A stretch of 64,000 bases of DNA, taken from assembly GCA_965249595.1 (NCBI GenBank), contig OZ252242.1, positions 620,001 to 684,000 of the forward strand. Direction: 5' to 3'. Source of the DNA: VXNJ01 sp965249595. Its GTDB lineage: Bacteria > Chloroflexota > UBA11872 > VXNJ01. The position numbers were made by a program, and so were the translations under genes. How positions within the stretch are numbered: position 1 is the first letter of the stretch; each line of letters opens with the position of its first letter. Of the stretch, positions 1-8,762 are shown piece after piece. Below the pieces are notes generated by a model that worked only from the letters and a program-made list of their open reading frames with translations, was not told the origin of the DNA and did not search any database.

Positions 1-358
1 CCGGCACGTGGTGAGCGAAAACGAGCGTGTTCGGGCAATGGTCACAGCTCTCGAAAGCGGACGGCGCGATGAAATGGGAGCGCTAATGGCCGCCTCACAT
101 CGATCGCTCTCCGTCCGCTTTGCGGTCTCCTCGGACGCCTTGGATGCGATGGTGGATGCCGCTGAAGCCTCTCCCGGAGTAATCGGTGCGCGGTTGACCG
201 GAGGCGGATTTGGCGGATGCACGGTGAATCTGGTTGAACCGGCGGCCACCGCCGAGTTCGCCGAGGCGGTAGCTAGCGGATTTCGCCAGCGCACCGGCCG
301 CGAAGCCGGGGTGCACATTTGCCAGAGCGCCGATGGCGCCAGCTGGGGAGTGAATTAA
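1..358 (+). CDS. galK: Galactokinase, C-terminal part (5' end outside window)
   Basis: The reading frame is open from base 2 and ends at TAA 356-358, so only about the last 119 residues are present. Galactokinase phosphorylates galactose at C1 with ATP in the Leloir pathway. The visible part starts with RHVVSENERV, typical of the galactokinase helical region, and carries the GHMP-kinase C-terminal motif GARLTGGGFGGCTVNL near residue 60. A related GHMP sugar kinase is possible, but HVVSENERV favours GalK. DUF4126 starts 4 bases downstream on the same strand, so the two may be co-transcribed. The ATP-binding and sugar-signature motifs lie upstream of the window and cannot be checked. Confidence 0.85.
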   Translation, partial: RHVVSENERVRAMVTALESGRRDEMGALMAASHRSLSVRFAVSSDALDAMVDAAEASPGVIGARLTGGGFGGCTVNLVEPAATAEFAEAVASGFRQRTGREAGVHICQSADGASWGVN

Positions 359-361
359 GCG

Positions 362-925
362 GTGGGAGAGGACCTCTTGCTCGGCGCCGCACTGGCGATC
401 TCGGCCGGCTTGGCGCCGTTTATCGGGCTGGCCATTTTGAGCATGGCGCTGGCATTGGGCACTGGTCTGCCGGGTTCGGCGGCGCTTGAATTTCTCACCG
501 GTTTGGCGGCGCTGCTATTGATACTGGTCCTTATTACATTGGACTTGGTGCTTGACAAGCTGCCGGGAGCCCGCAGGGTCTGGATTCCGCTGGGATGGGC
601 CCTGCGGGCCGCGGTCGGAGCGCTAATCGGCTGGGCGGTGAGCCCAGACCTGACTCTGCTGACGGCCGTGGCCGGCGCGGGATTGGCCCTGCTGGCCAAT
701 TTCCTGCGCCTGCGCCTGGCCGTCAGCGCCGAGGCCGCGGTGCCGGCCCTGGGGCGGGTTGGGGCCCTGGCCGCGGCTGAATTCTTGGCCGCCGCCGGTG
801 GGGCCCTGGCCTTGGCGTCGCCATTGGTCTCGCTGGCCGTGAGCGTATTGGCGCTGGCCGGCGGATTCTGGCTGGGCTTGTCGCGCCGCCAGCCCGGTGC
901 GCATGTCGGCGATACTAACCATTGA
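362..925 (+). CDS. DUF4126-like integral membrane protein
   Basis: This 187-residue protein is almost entirely hydrophobic, with about five membrane segments rich in Ala, Leu and Gly. The first segment (LLLGAALAISAGLAPFIGLA) and the loop LDLVLDKLPGARRVW match the pattern of the DUF4126 family, in which an E/D-x-x-x-D-K-x-P motif follows the second helix. The function of that family is unknown. The start is GTG, 3 bases after the galK stop, and no strong ribosome site is visible. Its 3' end runs into the upstream extension of the threonine aldolase frame, which suggests tight coupling. The fold call is from pattern recognition and the role is unknown. Confidence 0.65.
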   Translation: MGEDLLLGAALAISAGLAPFIGLAILSMALALGTGLPGSAALEFLTGLAALLLILVLITLDLVLDKLPGARRVWIPLGWALRAAVGALIGWAVSPDLTLLTAVAGAGLALLANFLRLRLAVSAEAAVPALGRVGALAAAEFLAAAGGALALASPLVSLAVSVLALAGGFWLGLSRRQPGAHVGDTNH

Positions 926-986
926 TCGGGAGGCAATCCAGGCCGATCCGATCCATCTGCAAAACCAAGAATCGAAGTTACAAGTC

Positions 987-2039
987 TTGTCTCACCCCAT
1001 CGACCTGCGGTCGGACACCGTCACCTTGCCCACCGATGAAATGCGGCGGGCGATGGCCGAAGCGGTCGTCGGTGACGATGTTTACGGCGAGGACCCAACC
1101 GTCATTGAGCTGGAGCGGGAATCGGCGGCGCTATTTGGCAAAGAGGCCGGATTGCTATTGCCTTCGGGAACCCAAGCCAATGCCGTGGCCACATTAACCC
1201 ACACCGTCCCTGGCCAGCTGGCATTCTGCGAAAGCGGCGCCCATGTCGGGATCCACGAGGGAGGCGGGCACGCTGCCCTGGCCGGCATCGTCCTGGAGAA
1301 GATCCGCACCGACGATGGGATTCTGCGCGCCGCCGATGTGCGTGAACGGATCCTGCCACAGGATCCACACCTGGCCGAACCAGCCATGATCTGGATTGAA
1401 AACACCAATAACTCTGCCGGCGGAGTTCCCACGCCAGCGGTGGTGATGGATGAGGTCGGAGAGCTGGCCAAAGAACGCGGATACCGCCTTCACATCGACG
1501 GCGCGCGCATCTTTAACGCCGCCGCCGCGCTGGACGAGAGTCCCGAGCGCCTTTCCGCAATGGCTGATTCCGTTCAGTTCTGCCTCTCAAAGGGGTTGGG
1601 CGCACCGGTGGGCTCGATGCTCGTGGGCACTACCGGTTTCATCGCCCGGGCCCGCCGAAAACGCAAGCTGCTCGGCGGGGCGATGCGGCAGGCTGGCGTC
1701 ATAGCCGCGGCCGGCCTGATTGCCTTGCGCGAGATGCCCGCGCGGCTGGGCACCGATCATGTCCACGCTCGGCGCTTGGCGGAGGGCGTGTCTGACTTGC
1801 CGGGCATTTGCCTGCCCCATGGCCGACCAGCAACCAACATGGTCTACATGGCGATCGACGATGATTATTTGGACCCCCCTGCGGTTGTCAGGCAGGCCGC
1901 CGCCGCCGGTGTTCTAATCGGGCCGGTGGAGCGCAGCGGCAATCTGTCGCGCCTGGTGCTCCACCATCAAATCTCAGCCGACGATGTTGAGGCCGCAATC
2001 GGGGCTATTGCCGCCGCCGTTGCCAAGGCGAGGATCTAG
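987..2039 (+). CDS. ltaE: Low-specificity L-threonine aldolase (PLP enzyme)
   Basis: Threonine aldolase splits L-threonine or L-allo-threonine into glycine and acetaldehyde using PLP. The protein begins IDLRSDTVTLPTDEMRRAM, the classic family start. It has the glycine-rich LLLPSGTQANAVA segment, the PLP-contacting HIDGARIFNAA, and the Schiff-base lysine in CLSKGLGAPVGS near residue 202. I place the start at TTG 987 because the conserved N-terminus begins there. The frame also stays open back to about 897, overlapping the DUF4126 gene by about 29 bases, and that would add 30 non-conserved residues. At about 350 residues the length is normal. It lies first in a block with homoserine dehydrogenase and threonine synthase. 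Confidence 0.9.
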   Translation: MSHPIDLRSDTVTLPTDEMRRAMAEAVVGDDVYGEDPTVIELERESAALFGKEAGLLLPSGTQANAVATLTHTVPGQLAFCESGAHVGIHEGGGHAALAGIVLEKIRTDDGILRAADVRERILPQDPHLAEPAMIWIENTNNSAGGVPTPAVVMDEVGELAKERGYRLHIDGARIFNAAAALDESPERLSAMADSVQFCLSKGLGAPVGSMLVGTTGFIARARRKRKLLGGAMRQAGVIAAAGLIALREMPARLGTDHVHARRLAEGVSDLPGICLPHGRPATNMVYMAIDDDYLDPPAVVRQAAAAGVLIGPVERSGNLSRLVLHHQISADDVEAAIGAIAAAVAKARI

Positions 2040-2045
2040 CGACCG

Positions 2046-3107
2046 ATGTCAACCTTAATCACCGGCGCCACCGGAACCATCGGCCGCCGATTGGCCAAGC
2101 ACCTCAGCGACAACGGCGAGGCCTTAGTGGCATTGGTGCGCCCGGAAAGCGATGAAGACGCACTGGGCGACATTGAACTCGATTTGGTCGAGGGCGATAT
2201 CACCGACGCGGGTGATGTGGCCGAAGCAATGAAGGGCTGCCAACGGGTATTCCATCTGGCCGGGCTCTATACCGAATGGGTGGCCAATGAACGGGCGTTC
2301 TTCGACGTGAACACCGGCGGTACCATAAACGTCTTGGAAGCGGCCAAGGCGCAGGGTGTGGAGCGGCTGGTGCACGTGTCCTCATCGGCGGCGATCGGCC
2401 AAGCGCGCTACGAAATCGGCGACGAAAGAACGGAACATCGCGGGTCTTTCCTGACCACCTACGAACGTTCAAAATGGGAAGCTGAACAATTCGTTTGGGA
2501 AGCCGCGGCAGAAGGCCTGCCAGTGGTGGTTGTCAACCCGACGATCGTCTACGGTCCGGGCGATCTGCGCCATAACGGGCGCCGCCTGGTCTCGTTGATC
2601 AACGGCCGGCCGGTTGCCACGCTCTCGACGGAGTCGGCCTACGTGTTCGTCGACGATGTGGTGCGCGGGATCATTGCCGCCGCCGACCGTGGGCAAACGG
2701 GAGAACGCTACATCCTCAGCGGTGGGAACCACACCCGCTCCGAGTTCCTGCACACGGCCCTGGAGATCGCCGGGGTCAAGGGCAATCTGCAGCAGGTTTC
2801 GGCCTGGCAACTGCGGCTCCTGCAATACATGGAGAACGTACGACGGACGATCAAACCCAAGGAGCGCCCGGTGGTGACCAAGCAGGGCGTCGATTTCGCG
2901 CTCTTTGGCCATAGCTTCGACGCCTCGCGATCAGAACGCGAATTGGGACTTACCTACACCTCCTTGGAAGATGGTCTAGACGAGACGATTGAGTGGCTCT
3001 ACCAGGAGCAGTTCATCGAATTGCCCGACGATGTCCTGCCCCCCGGCGAAGATGCTCCCGGGGCAACGAACGCCAATGGCGAAGAAGGCGACGGGCCCCT
3101 TGGCTAA
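2046..3107 (+). CDS. NAD(P)-dependent epimerase / dihydroflavonol-reductase-like protein
   Basis: This is an extended short-chain dehydrogenase of 353 residues. It shows the Rossmann motif ITGATGTIGRRLAKHL at the N-terminus, VFHLAGLYTEW in place of the usual AA motif, and a catalytic YERSK (Y-x-x-x-K) near residue 140. The sequence VVVNPTIVYGPGD is typical of the dihydroflavonol-4-reductase/hopanoid-associated epimerase branch. The C-terminal tail is acidic and probably flexible. The substrate cannot be read from sequence. It starts 6 bases after the aldolase stop, and its last 32 bases overlap the start of homoserine dehydrogenase, so the genes are likely co-translated. Confidence 0.8.
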   Translation: MSTLITGATGTIGRRLAKHLSDNGEALVALVRPESDEDALGDIELDLVEGDITDAGDVAEAMKGCQRVFHLAGLYTEWVANERAFFDVNTGGTINVLEAAKAQGVERLVHVSSSAAIGQARYEIGDERTEHRGSFLTTYERSKWEAEQFVWEAAAEGLPVVVVNPTIVYGPGDLRHNGRRLVSLINGRPVATLSTESAYVFVDDVVRGIIAAADRGQTGERYILSGGNHTRSEFLHTALEIAGVKGNLQQVSAWQLRLLQYMENVRRTIKPKERPVVTKQGVDFALFGHSFDASRSERELGLTYTSLEDGLDETIEWLYQEQFIELPDDVLPPGEDAPGATNANGEEGDGPLG

Positions 3108-4404
3108 GCTGCCGCCCGTGCGAGTCGGGATGCTAGGCCTGGGCAATGTCGGCACTGGGGTGGCGGACGTGTTGGCCAACAAGGGTGATCAACTACGGCA
3201 AACGGTCGGGCGCAGCATCGTCCTGCAAAAGGCTTTGGTGCGCGACCTGGGCCGCGATCGTGGACTGCGACTGGCCGACGGTGTGCTCACCGATGATCCG
3301 CGGGCGGTCGTGGCCAACGATGAAGTGGATGTAGTGGTAGAGGTGCTTGGCGGCATCGAGCCCGCCCGTGCGCTCATCACCCAGGCGATTGACAGCGGCA
3401 AACATGTAATCACCGCCAACAAGGAGGTGATGGCCCATCACGGGGCCGAGCTGCTCACCCGCTCAGCGCGGGCCGGCGTTGATCTGTTTTTTGAAGCGTC
3501 CGTGGGGGCAGGTATCCCGTTGATCGGCCCCTTTCGTCAGAACCTGGCCGCCAATCAACTCACCACCGTCGAGGCCATCATCAACGGCACGACCAATTAC
3601 ATCCTCACCCGGATGGCCGAGGAGGGCGCCGATTACCAGGACGTGCTGGGCGATGCCCAGCGCCTCGGTTATGCCGAACCGGACCCCAGCAACGATGTCG
3701 ACGGCCATGACGCGGCCTACAAGTTGGCGGTTCTCTCAACGCTGGCCTTCGGTGTCGAGGTGCGGCCGGAGGCAATTTATCGTGAGGGCATCACGGCACT
3801 AGCGGCCGCTGATTTTGCAGCCGCCGACCAGCTCGGCTACGCGATAAAGCTCCTGGCCATCGCCCGCCTGCAAGAGGGGGCGATCGAGGCCCGCGTACAC
3901 CCGGCAATGGTGCCAAAAACTCGGCTGCTGTCGCAGGTTGACGGGGTTGAGAACGCAGTGCGAATCCACGGTGACCTGATCGGTCACGCAATGTTTGTCG
4001 GGCGCGGGGCCGGGCCGGAGCCCACCGCCAGCGCGGTTGTTGCCGACCTTATCGATTTGGCCCACAACATCTCGGCGGGAGTGCACGCCCGCGTACCGCT
4101 GCGCTTCGATGCCCCTTGGGAGATGCGGCCAATCGCCCAGGTTCGATCGCGCTATTACCTGCGCCTGCTGGTGCAGGACCGGCCGGGCGTGCTGGCCCAA
4201 ATCGGAAAGTTGTTCGCAGCCCAGGAGGTCTCGATCGCCGCCGTGACCCAGAAAGAGACCGATGCCGGCGCTTCCCTGGCCGAGTTGGTGATCATCACTC
4301 ACCAGGCCGTCGAGGAGAGCCTGCAAATCGCCGTTGCCGCGGTGGCCGAGCTCGCGGTGACTGACCGCGTGGCCGGACTGATCCGCATCGAGGACATCGA
4401 CTGA
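3076..4404 (+). CDS. hom: Homoserine dehydrogenase with C-terminal ACT domain
   Basis: Homoserine dehydrogenase reduces aspartate semialdehyde to homoserine, the branch step to threonine and methionine. The chosen ATG (3076) gives 442 residues. Visible are the NAD(P) motif GMLGLGNVGTGVADVL, the family signature INGTTNYILTRM with GYAEPDPSNDVDGHDAAYK, and a C-terminal ACT domain beginning YYLRLLVQDRPGVLAQIGKL, which usually gives feedback control by threonine. The upstream frame is open to 2989, but those residues are not conserved. It overlaps the preceding epimerase and sits 5 bases before threonine synthase, which fits a threonine-biosynthesis unit. No thrB (homoserine kinase) is in this window. 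Confidence 0.95.
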   Translation: MAKKATGPLAKLPPVRVGMLGLGNVGTGVADVLANKGDQLRQTVGRSIVLQKALVRDLGRDRGLRLADGVLTDDPRAVVANDEVDVVVEVLGGIEPARALITQAIDSGKHVITANKEVMAHHGAELLTRSARAGVDLFFEASVGAGIPLIGPFRQNLAANQLTTVEAIINGTTNYILTRMAEEGADYQDVLGDAQRLGYAEPDPSNDVDGHDAAYKLAVLSTLAFGVEVRPEAIYREGITALAAADFAAADQLGYAIKLLAIARLQEGAIEARVHPAMVPKTRLLSQVDGVENAVRIHGDLIGHAMFVGRGAGPEPTASAVVADLIDLAHNISAGVHARVPLRFDAPWEMRPIAQVRSRYYLRLLVQDRPGVLAQIGKLFAAQEVSIAAVTQKETDAGASLAELVIITHQAVEESLQIAVAAVAELAVTDRVAGLIRIEDID

Positions 4405-4409
4405 GCGGC

Positions 4410-5462
4410 GTGGTCAGGTCCGGCGTAGTTGCCCGTTGGCGCCAGTTCTGGCCGGTGACCGACGCTACCCCGGTGGTGTCGCTGGGCGAGGGCGATACAC
4501 CGCTGGTTCGCATGCCGGCGCTGGAGGCAGCCAGCGGCGCCAACCAGGTGTGGGTCAAATTCGACGGCGCCAATCCAACCGGTTCGTTCAAGGACCGCGG
4601 CATGGCCCTGGCCATGAGCAAGGCCCTTGAACACGGCGCTCACACCGTAATCTGCGCGTCGACCGGCAACACCTCGGCGGCGGCGGCGGCCTATGCCGGC
4701 CGGGCCGGGCTACGTTGCGTTGTTCTGGTCTCTGACGCGATCGCCCGCGGCAAATTGGCCCAGGCCCAAATCCACGGCGCCGACGTCGTGGTGATGGATG
4801 GCAATTTCGATGAGCGGCTGGAGGCGGCCAAGCAGATCTGCGCTTCCAACCCGGGGTTCGAACACGTCAATTCGATCAATCCCCATCGGCTGGAAGGCCA
4901 GCAGTCTGCGGCCTTCGAAATCTGTGAAGAGCTTGGCCGGGCCCCCGACGAGCTCTACATCCCGGTTGGCAACGCCGGCAATATTCACGCCTATTGGCGA
5001 GGGTTTACCAAATTTGCCGCGGCCGGCCGGATTGCTGATCGACCGGTATTGCGCGGCTTCCAGGCCGACGGGGCGGCGCCGATCGTACTCGGCCGGCGGG
5101 TGATGGACCCCAACACCGTAGCTTCGGCACTGGAAATCGGCAATCCTGAGAATTGGGACAAGGCAACCGCCGCCCGTGATGAATCGGGTGGCTCGATCGA
5201 GGCGGTCAGCGATCGGGCGATCCTTGCCGCCTATGACCGACTGGCCCGCCTGGGGCTCTTTAGCGAACCAGCCTCGGCGGTCTCGGTGGCCGGCCTGTTG
5301 GACCGCGCCGGCCGCCGGCTGGTGGACGATTCGGCCTGCGTGGTCTGCGTGTTGACCGGATCGGGTTTAAAGGACCCGGAGGCGGCATTGTCCAGTGCCC
5401 AGCCGCCGCTGCGGGTAAGCGGTTCCGACGCAGACCAGTTACACGAGGTTTTGGGCCTTTAG
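4410..5462 (+). CDS. thrC: Threonine synthase
   Basis: Threonine synthase converts O-phosphohomoserine and water to threonine and phosphate using PLP. The 350-residue length and sequence match the short, bacterial/archaeal class. Visible are GEGDTPLVRMPALE near the N-terminus, the PLP lysine in NPTGSFKDRGM near residue 60, the CASTGNTSAAAAAYAGRAG phosphate-binding region, and the glycine-rich IPVGNAGNIHAYWRGF. The GTG start at 4410 is 5 bases after the hom stop. The TAG stop overlaps the stop of the convergent TlpA-like gene (5459-5462), leaving no room for a separate terminator between them. Confidence 0.95.
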   Translation: MVRSGVVARWRQFWPVTDATPVVSLGEGDTPLVRMPALEAASGANQVWVKFDGANPTGSFKDRGMALAMSKALEHGAHTVICASTGNTSAAAAAYAGRAGLRCVVLVSDAIARGKLAQAQIHGADVVVMDGNFDERLEAAKQICASNPGFEHVNSINPHRLEGQQSAAFEICEELGRAPDELYIPVGNAGNIHAYWRGFTKFAAAGRIADRPVLRGFQADGAAPIVLGRRVMDPNTVASALEIGNPENWDKATAARDESGGSIEAVSDRAILAAYDRLARLGLFSEPASAVSVAGLLDRAGRRLVDDSACVVCVLTGSGLKDPEAALSSAQPPLRVSGSDADQLHEVLGL

Positions 5463-5971
5463 CGCAACGCCTCTTCGATGTTCGACAGAAGGATCTGCTC
5501 ATTGAGCAGCCCGAACCGGATGTGGGTCACATGCTGTGTTGAATCGGCGAAAACAGTAACCGGAAGCGAGGCCTGCCCGAGCAGCCGCCCGGCATGGCCC
5601 AGCGGATCCAGGGCGACCGGAATGGTAAGTCCGAGTTCGTCGACGAACTGCCGGGCCGGAAGAACCCCCTCACCGACGTTAATCGCCAGAATGGCCAGCT
5701 CGGGATAGGCGCCCGAGCGCAATACGCGTTCAAATTCGGGCATCTCCAATCGGCACGGTCCGCACCAGCTGGCCCAGAAATTGACAACGATCGGGTTGCC
5801 GGCCAATTGGCCGAGGGTTAACCGCCGACCATTCAAATCAGTCAAATCCGCGCTGGGCAGCAGCTCACCCGACTTGATTCGCCCGGGGCGGCCGCCAGTC
5901 GATTCGCTTCCACAGGCGGCCAGGAATGCCGCCAACCCCAATGGGGCCAACCGGCGGCGGTGCAGTTTCAC
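5459..5971 (-). CDS. TlpA/ResA-type thiol-disulfide lipoprotein
   Basis: This is a membrane-anchored thioredoxin-fold protein of about 170 residues. From the GTG at 5971 it begins with a positively charged, then hydrophobic signal (VKLHRRRLAPLGLAAFLAAC) ending in a lipobox Cys, so the mature protein should be lipid-anchored outside the membrane. The active site WASWCGPCRLEMPEF near residue 80 is the classic CxxC of TlpA/ResA proteins, which reduce disulfides during cytochrome c maturation or in envelope protein repair. Its GTG start overlaps the TGA of the upstream EamA gene by 4 bases, so the two are translationally coupled. The ORF is open upstream to 6076, but that part lies inside the EamA gene. 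Confidence 0.85.
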   Translation of the reverse strand: MKLHRRRLAPLGLAAFLAACGSESTGGRPGRIKSGELLPSADLTDLNGRRLTLGQLAGNPIVVNFWASWCGPCRLEMPEFERVLRSGAYPELAILAINVGEGVLPARQFVDELGLTIPVALDPLGHAGRLLGQASLPVTVFADSTQHVTHIRFGLLNEQILLSNIEEALR

Positions 5972-6915
5972 CAGCCCAGCCACCCGGTCAAACCCAGGTC
6001 GAGATTGATTAACACGACGCCGATTCCGGCCACGGCCAGGCCGGTAAAGGTCAACGGCGAGAAGCGCTGGCGCCAAAAGACAAAATCCACGATTGCCACC
6101 AGCACCAAGAAACTAGCCGATGCCAGGGGAAATATATAAGACGCCGGAAAGATCGTCAACGCCGTAATCAAGGCCACGTTCTGGGCCCAGTTGGCCGCCC
6201 CCAGGGCGATCCCGAACCCGATTGAGCGGCGATTGATGGCGACGGCGAAAGGGCGGGCCTGCGAGCCGGCTAAGGCTGCCGAGCGATCCCACTCACGGCG
6301 GGCCATCCCGATGGCCGCCGGCCAAGTGAGCAGGGCGCTCAGCGAAGCGGCTGCAAATACCCAGAAGGTGTAGTCGATTGGTTCGGATCCGACGCGGGCT
6401 TCGACGAACCACTTTGAACCAAGGGCCGACCCGCCCAACAACAGAAATGAGAGAAAGACCATCAGGGGCAACAGCCAGTTGCCCTGCTGGCGGGCAACGG
6501 CCCGGCGCTGGGCGTCGATGCCCAAAAGTGGAGTGGCCAACAGGATGGCCACAATTCCGAGGTACTGTTCGGGACTTGGCTGCTCGCCCCAGATCAGGAT
6601 TGCGGCCACCGTCGGCACCAGGACCGCCATTCGATCGATCGTCGATGTGATGGCCATGCCGCCCAGTCCGATCATGACGAACATGACCAGATACATCAGT
6701 TGGATGGCGAACCCCTGAAAGGCCCCGAGCAGCACCGCCGGCGGGTCCAGCGAAATCCCGTCGCCGAACGCAAACAACCAGATCGCGGCAATGACCGCAG
6801 CAGCGCTGTAATTGGTCGCCCCGATGACGAAGAATCCACGGGGGTCATTGCGCGCATAGCGTCCAATGTTGAAGAACGCCAATGTTCCGGCCAGGTGCAG
6901 GGCGAGGAAGTGCAT
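5968..6915 (-). CDS. EamA/DMT-family transporter
   Basis: The 315-residue protein has about ten hydrophobic segments in two halves, as expected for the EamA (drug/metabolite transporter) family. The end of the first half reads AVLVPTVAAILIWGEQPSPEQYLGIVAILLA (residues split here by a loop), which is the family's helix 4-5 pattern, and the second half repeats it as FPLASASFLVLVAIVDFVFW. EamA proteins include exporters of threonine and homoserine such as RhtA, so a role as an amino-acid exporter is possible given the threonine genes next door. That link is inference from position. The gene is coupled to the TlpA-like lipoprotein downstream. Confidence 0.8.
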   Translation of the reverse strand: MHFLALHLAGTLAFFNIGRYARNDPRGFFVIGATNYSAAAVIAAIWLFAFGDGISLDPPAVLLGAFQGFAIQLMYLVMFVMIGLGGMAITSTIDRMAVLVPTVAAILIWGEQPSPEQYLGIVAILLATPLLGIDAQRRAVARQQGNWLLPLMVFLSFLLLGGSALGSKWFVEARVGSEPIDYTFWVFAAASLSALLTWPAAIGMARREWDRSAALAGSQARPFAVAINRRSIGFGIALGAANWAQNVALITALTIFPASYIFPLASASFLVLVAIVDFVFWRQRFSPLTFTGLAVAGIGVVLINLDLGLTGWLGW

Positions 6916-7001
6916 AGGGCTTGTGGGCGCCTTAGTCCGAGTCGGACCGGGACGATAATCGGCGACCGATTTTCGCCGCCTCCCAGAGACCTGAATCAGC
7001 G

Positions 7002-8762
7002 ATGGACGATCTTGACCGGATGCGCCACTCCTGCGCCCATGTGATGGCCGCAGCGGTGCAGGAGATGTTCCCCGAAGCCAAATTTGGCTTCGGCCCTCCG
7101 ATCGAGGGCGGCTTCTATTACGATTTCGAATTGCCGCGGACGCTCAGCCCCGACGATTTTTCCGAAATCGAACGGCGAATGACCGAGCTGGCGACGACGG
7201 CCCACAGCTTCGATTACGAGGTCGTCGACGGCCCGTCGGCGCTAACCATGTTTGCCGAAGCCGACCAGGACTACAAGGTCGAGGCGATATCCGATCTGCT
7301 GGAGCGTGGCGAGGAGATATCGCTTTATCGCTGCGGCCCTTTCGTCGACCTGTGCCGCGGCCCGCACGTTGACGACACCAGCGGAGTGGGCAATTTCCGC
7401 CTGCTTTCGGTGGCCGGCGCCTACTGGAAGGGGTCGGAGAAGAACCCACAGCTGCAGCGCCTTTACGCCACCAGTTTTCCAACCCAGCGGGAGCTCGACG
7501 AGCACCTCGAGCGACTGGCCGAAGCGGGGCGTCGTGACCACCGCCGCCTGGCCCGCGAACTTGACCTTTTCTCGATTGATCCGCAGGTTGGCGCCGGGTT
7601 GGTGCTCTGGCACCCGCGGGGCGGCGTGTTGCGCGAGATCTTGGAAGACTACTGGCGCTCCGAGCATCGTCGTCGCGGCTATGACATCGTCTTTACGCCG
7701 CACATCGGGCGCCGTCAACTCTGGGAAACCAGCGGCCATACCCGCTGGTATTCGGACGGCCTGTTCCCGGAGATGGAACTGGAACATCAGGCATATATCA
7801 ACAAGCCGATGAACTGCCCTTTCCACGTGCGCATCTTCGATTCGCAGACGCGTAGCTACCGCGAATTGCCGCTTCGCTTTGCCGAACTGGGCACCGTTTA
7901 CCGGTACGAGCAGTCCGGCGTCCTGCATGGGGCGCTGCGGGTGCGCGGATTCACCCAGGACGATGCCCACATCTTCTGCCGCCGCGATCAATTCACCGAT
8001 GAGATCGCCGGGGCGCTTGCGATCGCCCGTGACATGCTGGCCACATTTGGGTTTGATGAACTGACGGTCTCGCTAAGTGTGCGGGACGACGACGACCATT
8101 CAAAGTACGTTGGCGACGACGAGCTTTGGGAGTTGGCCGAGTCGGGCTTGCTGGAGGCGTTGACACGGTCGGGCCTGGAGTATGAGCGCATTCCCGGCGA
8201 GGCTGCTTTCTACGGCCCAAAAATCGATATCCACATACGTGATGCAATCGGTCGATCCTGGCAGCTATCGACCATTCAAGTTGATTTCAATCTGCCCGAG
8301 CGGTTCGACATCGACTATGAATCAGCCGATGGCCAAAGGGAGCGTCCGGTGATGGTGCACCGCGCGCTGCTGGGTTCCATCGAGCGCTTTGTGGCGATCC
8401 TGCTGGAGCATTATGGGGGCGCTTTCCCACTCTGGCTGGCGCCGGTTCAGGTCCAAATGATTCCGATCGCCGACCGTCACATCGACTACTGCCAGCAGGT
8501 GGCCGACCGCCTGGCGGCGGCAGGGTTGCGGGTGCAAATCGACGGGCGATCTGAGCGCATGAACCGCAAGGTTGCCCGCGCCCAGAATTTGAAAATTCCC
8601 TACATGCTCATCGCTGGGGACCGTGATGTGGCCGCCGGTGGGGTATCCCTGCGCTTACGCGACGGGGGCAATGTCGGCTCGGTTGACGTCGATGAGCTAG
8701 TTGCCACGGCGGCCGAACTAGTGGCCAATCGATCCGGTGATTTCGGCTTCCGGCCCAGCTGA
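7002..8762 (+). CDS. thrS: Threonyl-tRNA synthetase lacking the N-terminal TGS domain
   Basis: ThrRS charges tRNA-Thr. The 586-residue protein starts directly with the editing domain: HSCAHVMAAAV (HxxxH) and the partner CRGPHV motif (C-x-x-x-H) near residues 9 and 121. The catalytic domain shows the zinc ligands Cys in NKPMNCPFHVR, His in TQDDAHIFC and His in VMVHRALLGSIERF, plus the class II motif 2 GTVYRYEQSGVLHGALRVRGF split across the active site. The C-terminal anticodon domain follows (VQMIPIADRHIDYCQQVAD). E. coli ThrRS has about 640 residues with an added TGS domain, which is absent here. A 26-base overlap with the next gene suggests coupling. Confidence 0.95.
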   Translation: MDDLDRMRHSCAHVMAAAVQEMFPEAKFGFGPPIEGGFYYDFELPRTLSPDDFSEIERRMTELATTAHSFDYEVVDGPSALTMFAEADQDYKVEAISDLLERGEEISLYRCGPFVDLCRGPHVDDTSGVGNFRLLSVAGAYWKGSEKNPQLQRLYATSFPTQRELDEHLERLAEAGRRDHRRLARELDLFSIDPQVGAGLVLWHPRGGVLREILEDYWRSEHRRRGYDIVFTPHIGRRQLWETSGHTRWYSDGLFPEMELEHQAYINKPMNCPFHVRIFDSQTRSYRELPLRFAELGTVYRYEQSGVLHGALRVRGFTQDDAHIFCRRDQFTDEIAGALAIARDMLATFGFDELTVSLSVRDDDDHSKYVGDDELWELAESGLLEALTRSGLEYERIPGEAAFYGPKIDIHIRDAIGRSWQLSTIQVDFNLPERFDIDYESADGQRERPVMVHRALLGSIERFVAILLEHYGGAFPLWLAPVQVQMIPIADRHIDYCQQVADRLAAAGLRVQIDGRSERMNRKVARAQNLKIPYMLIAGDRDVAAGGVSLRLRDGGNVGSVDVDELVATAAELVANRSGDFGFRPS

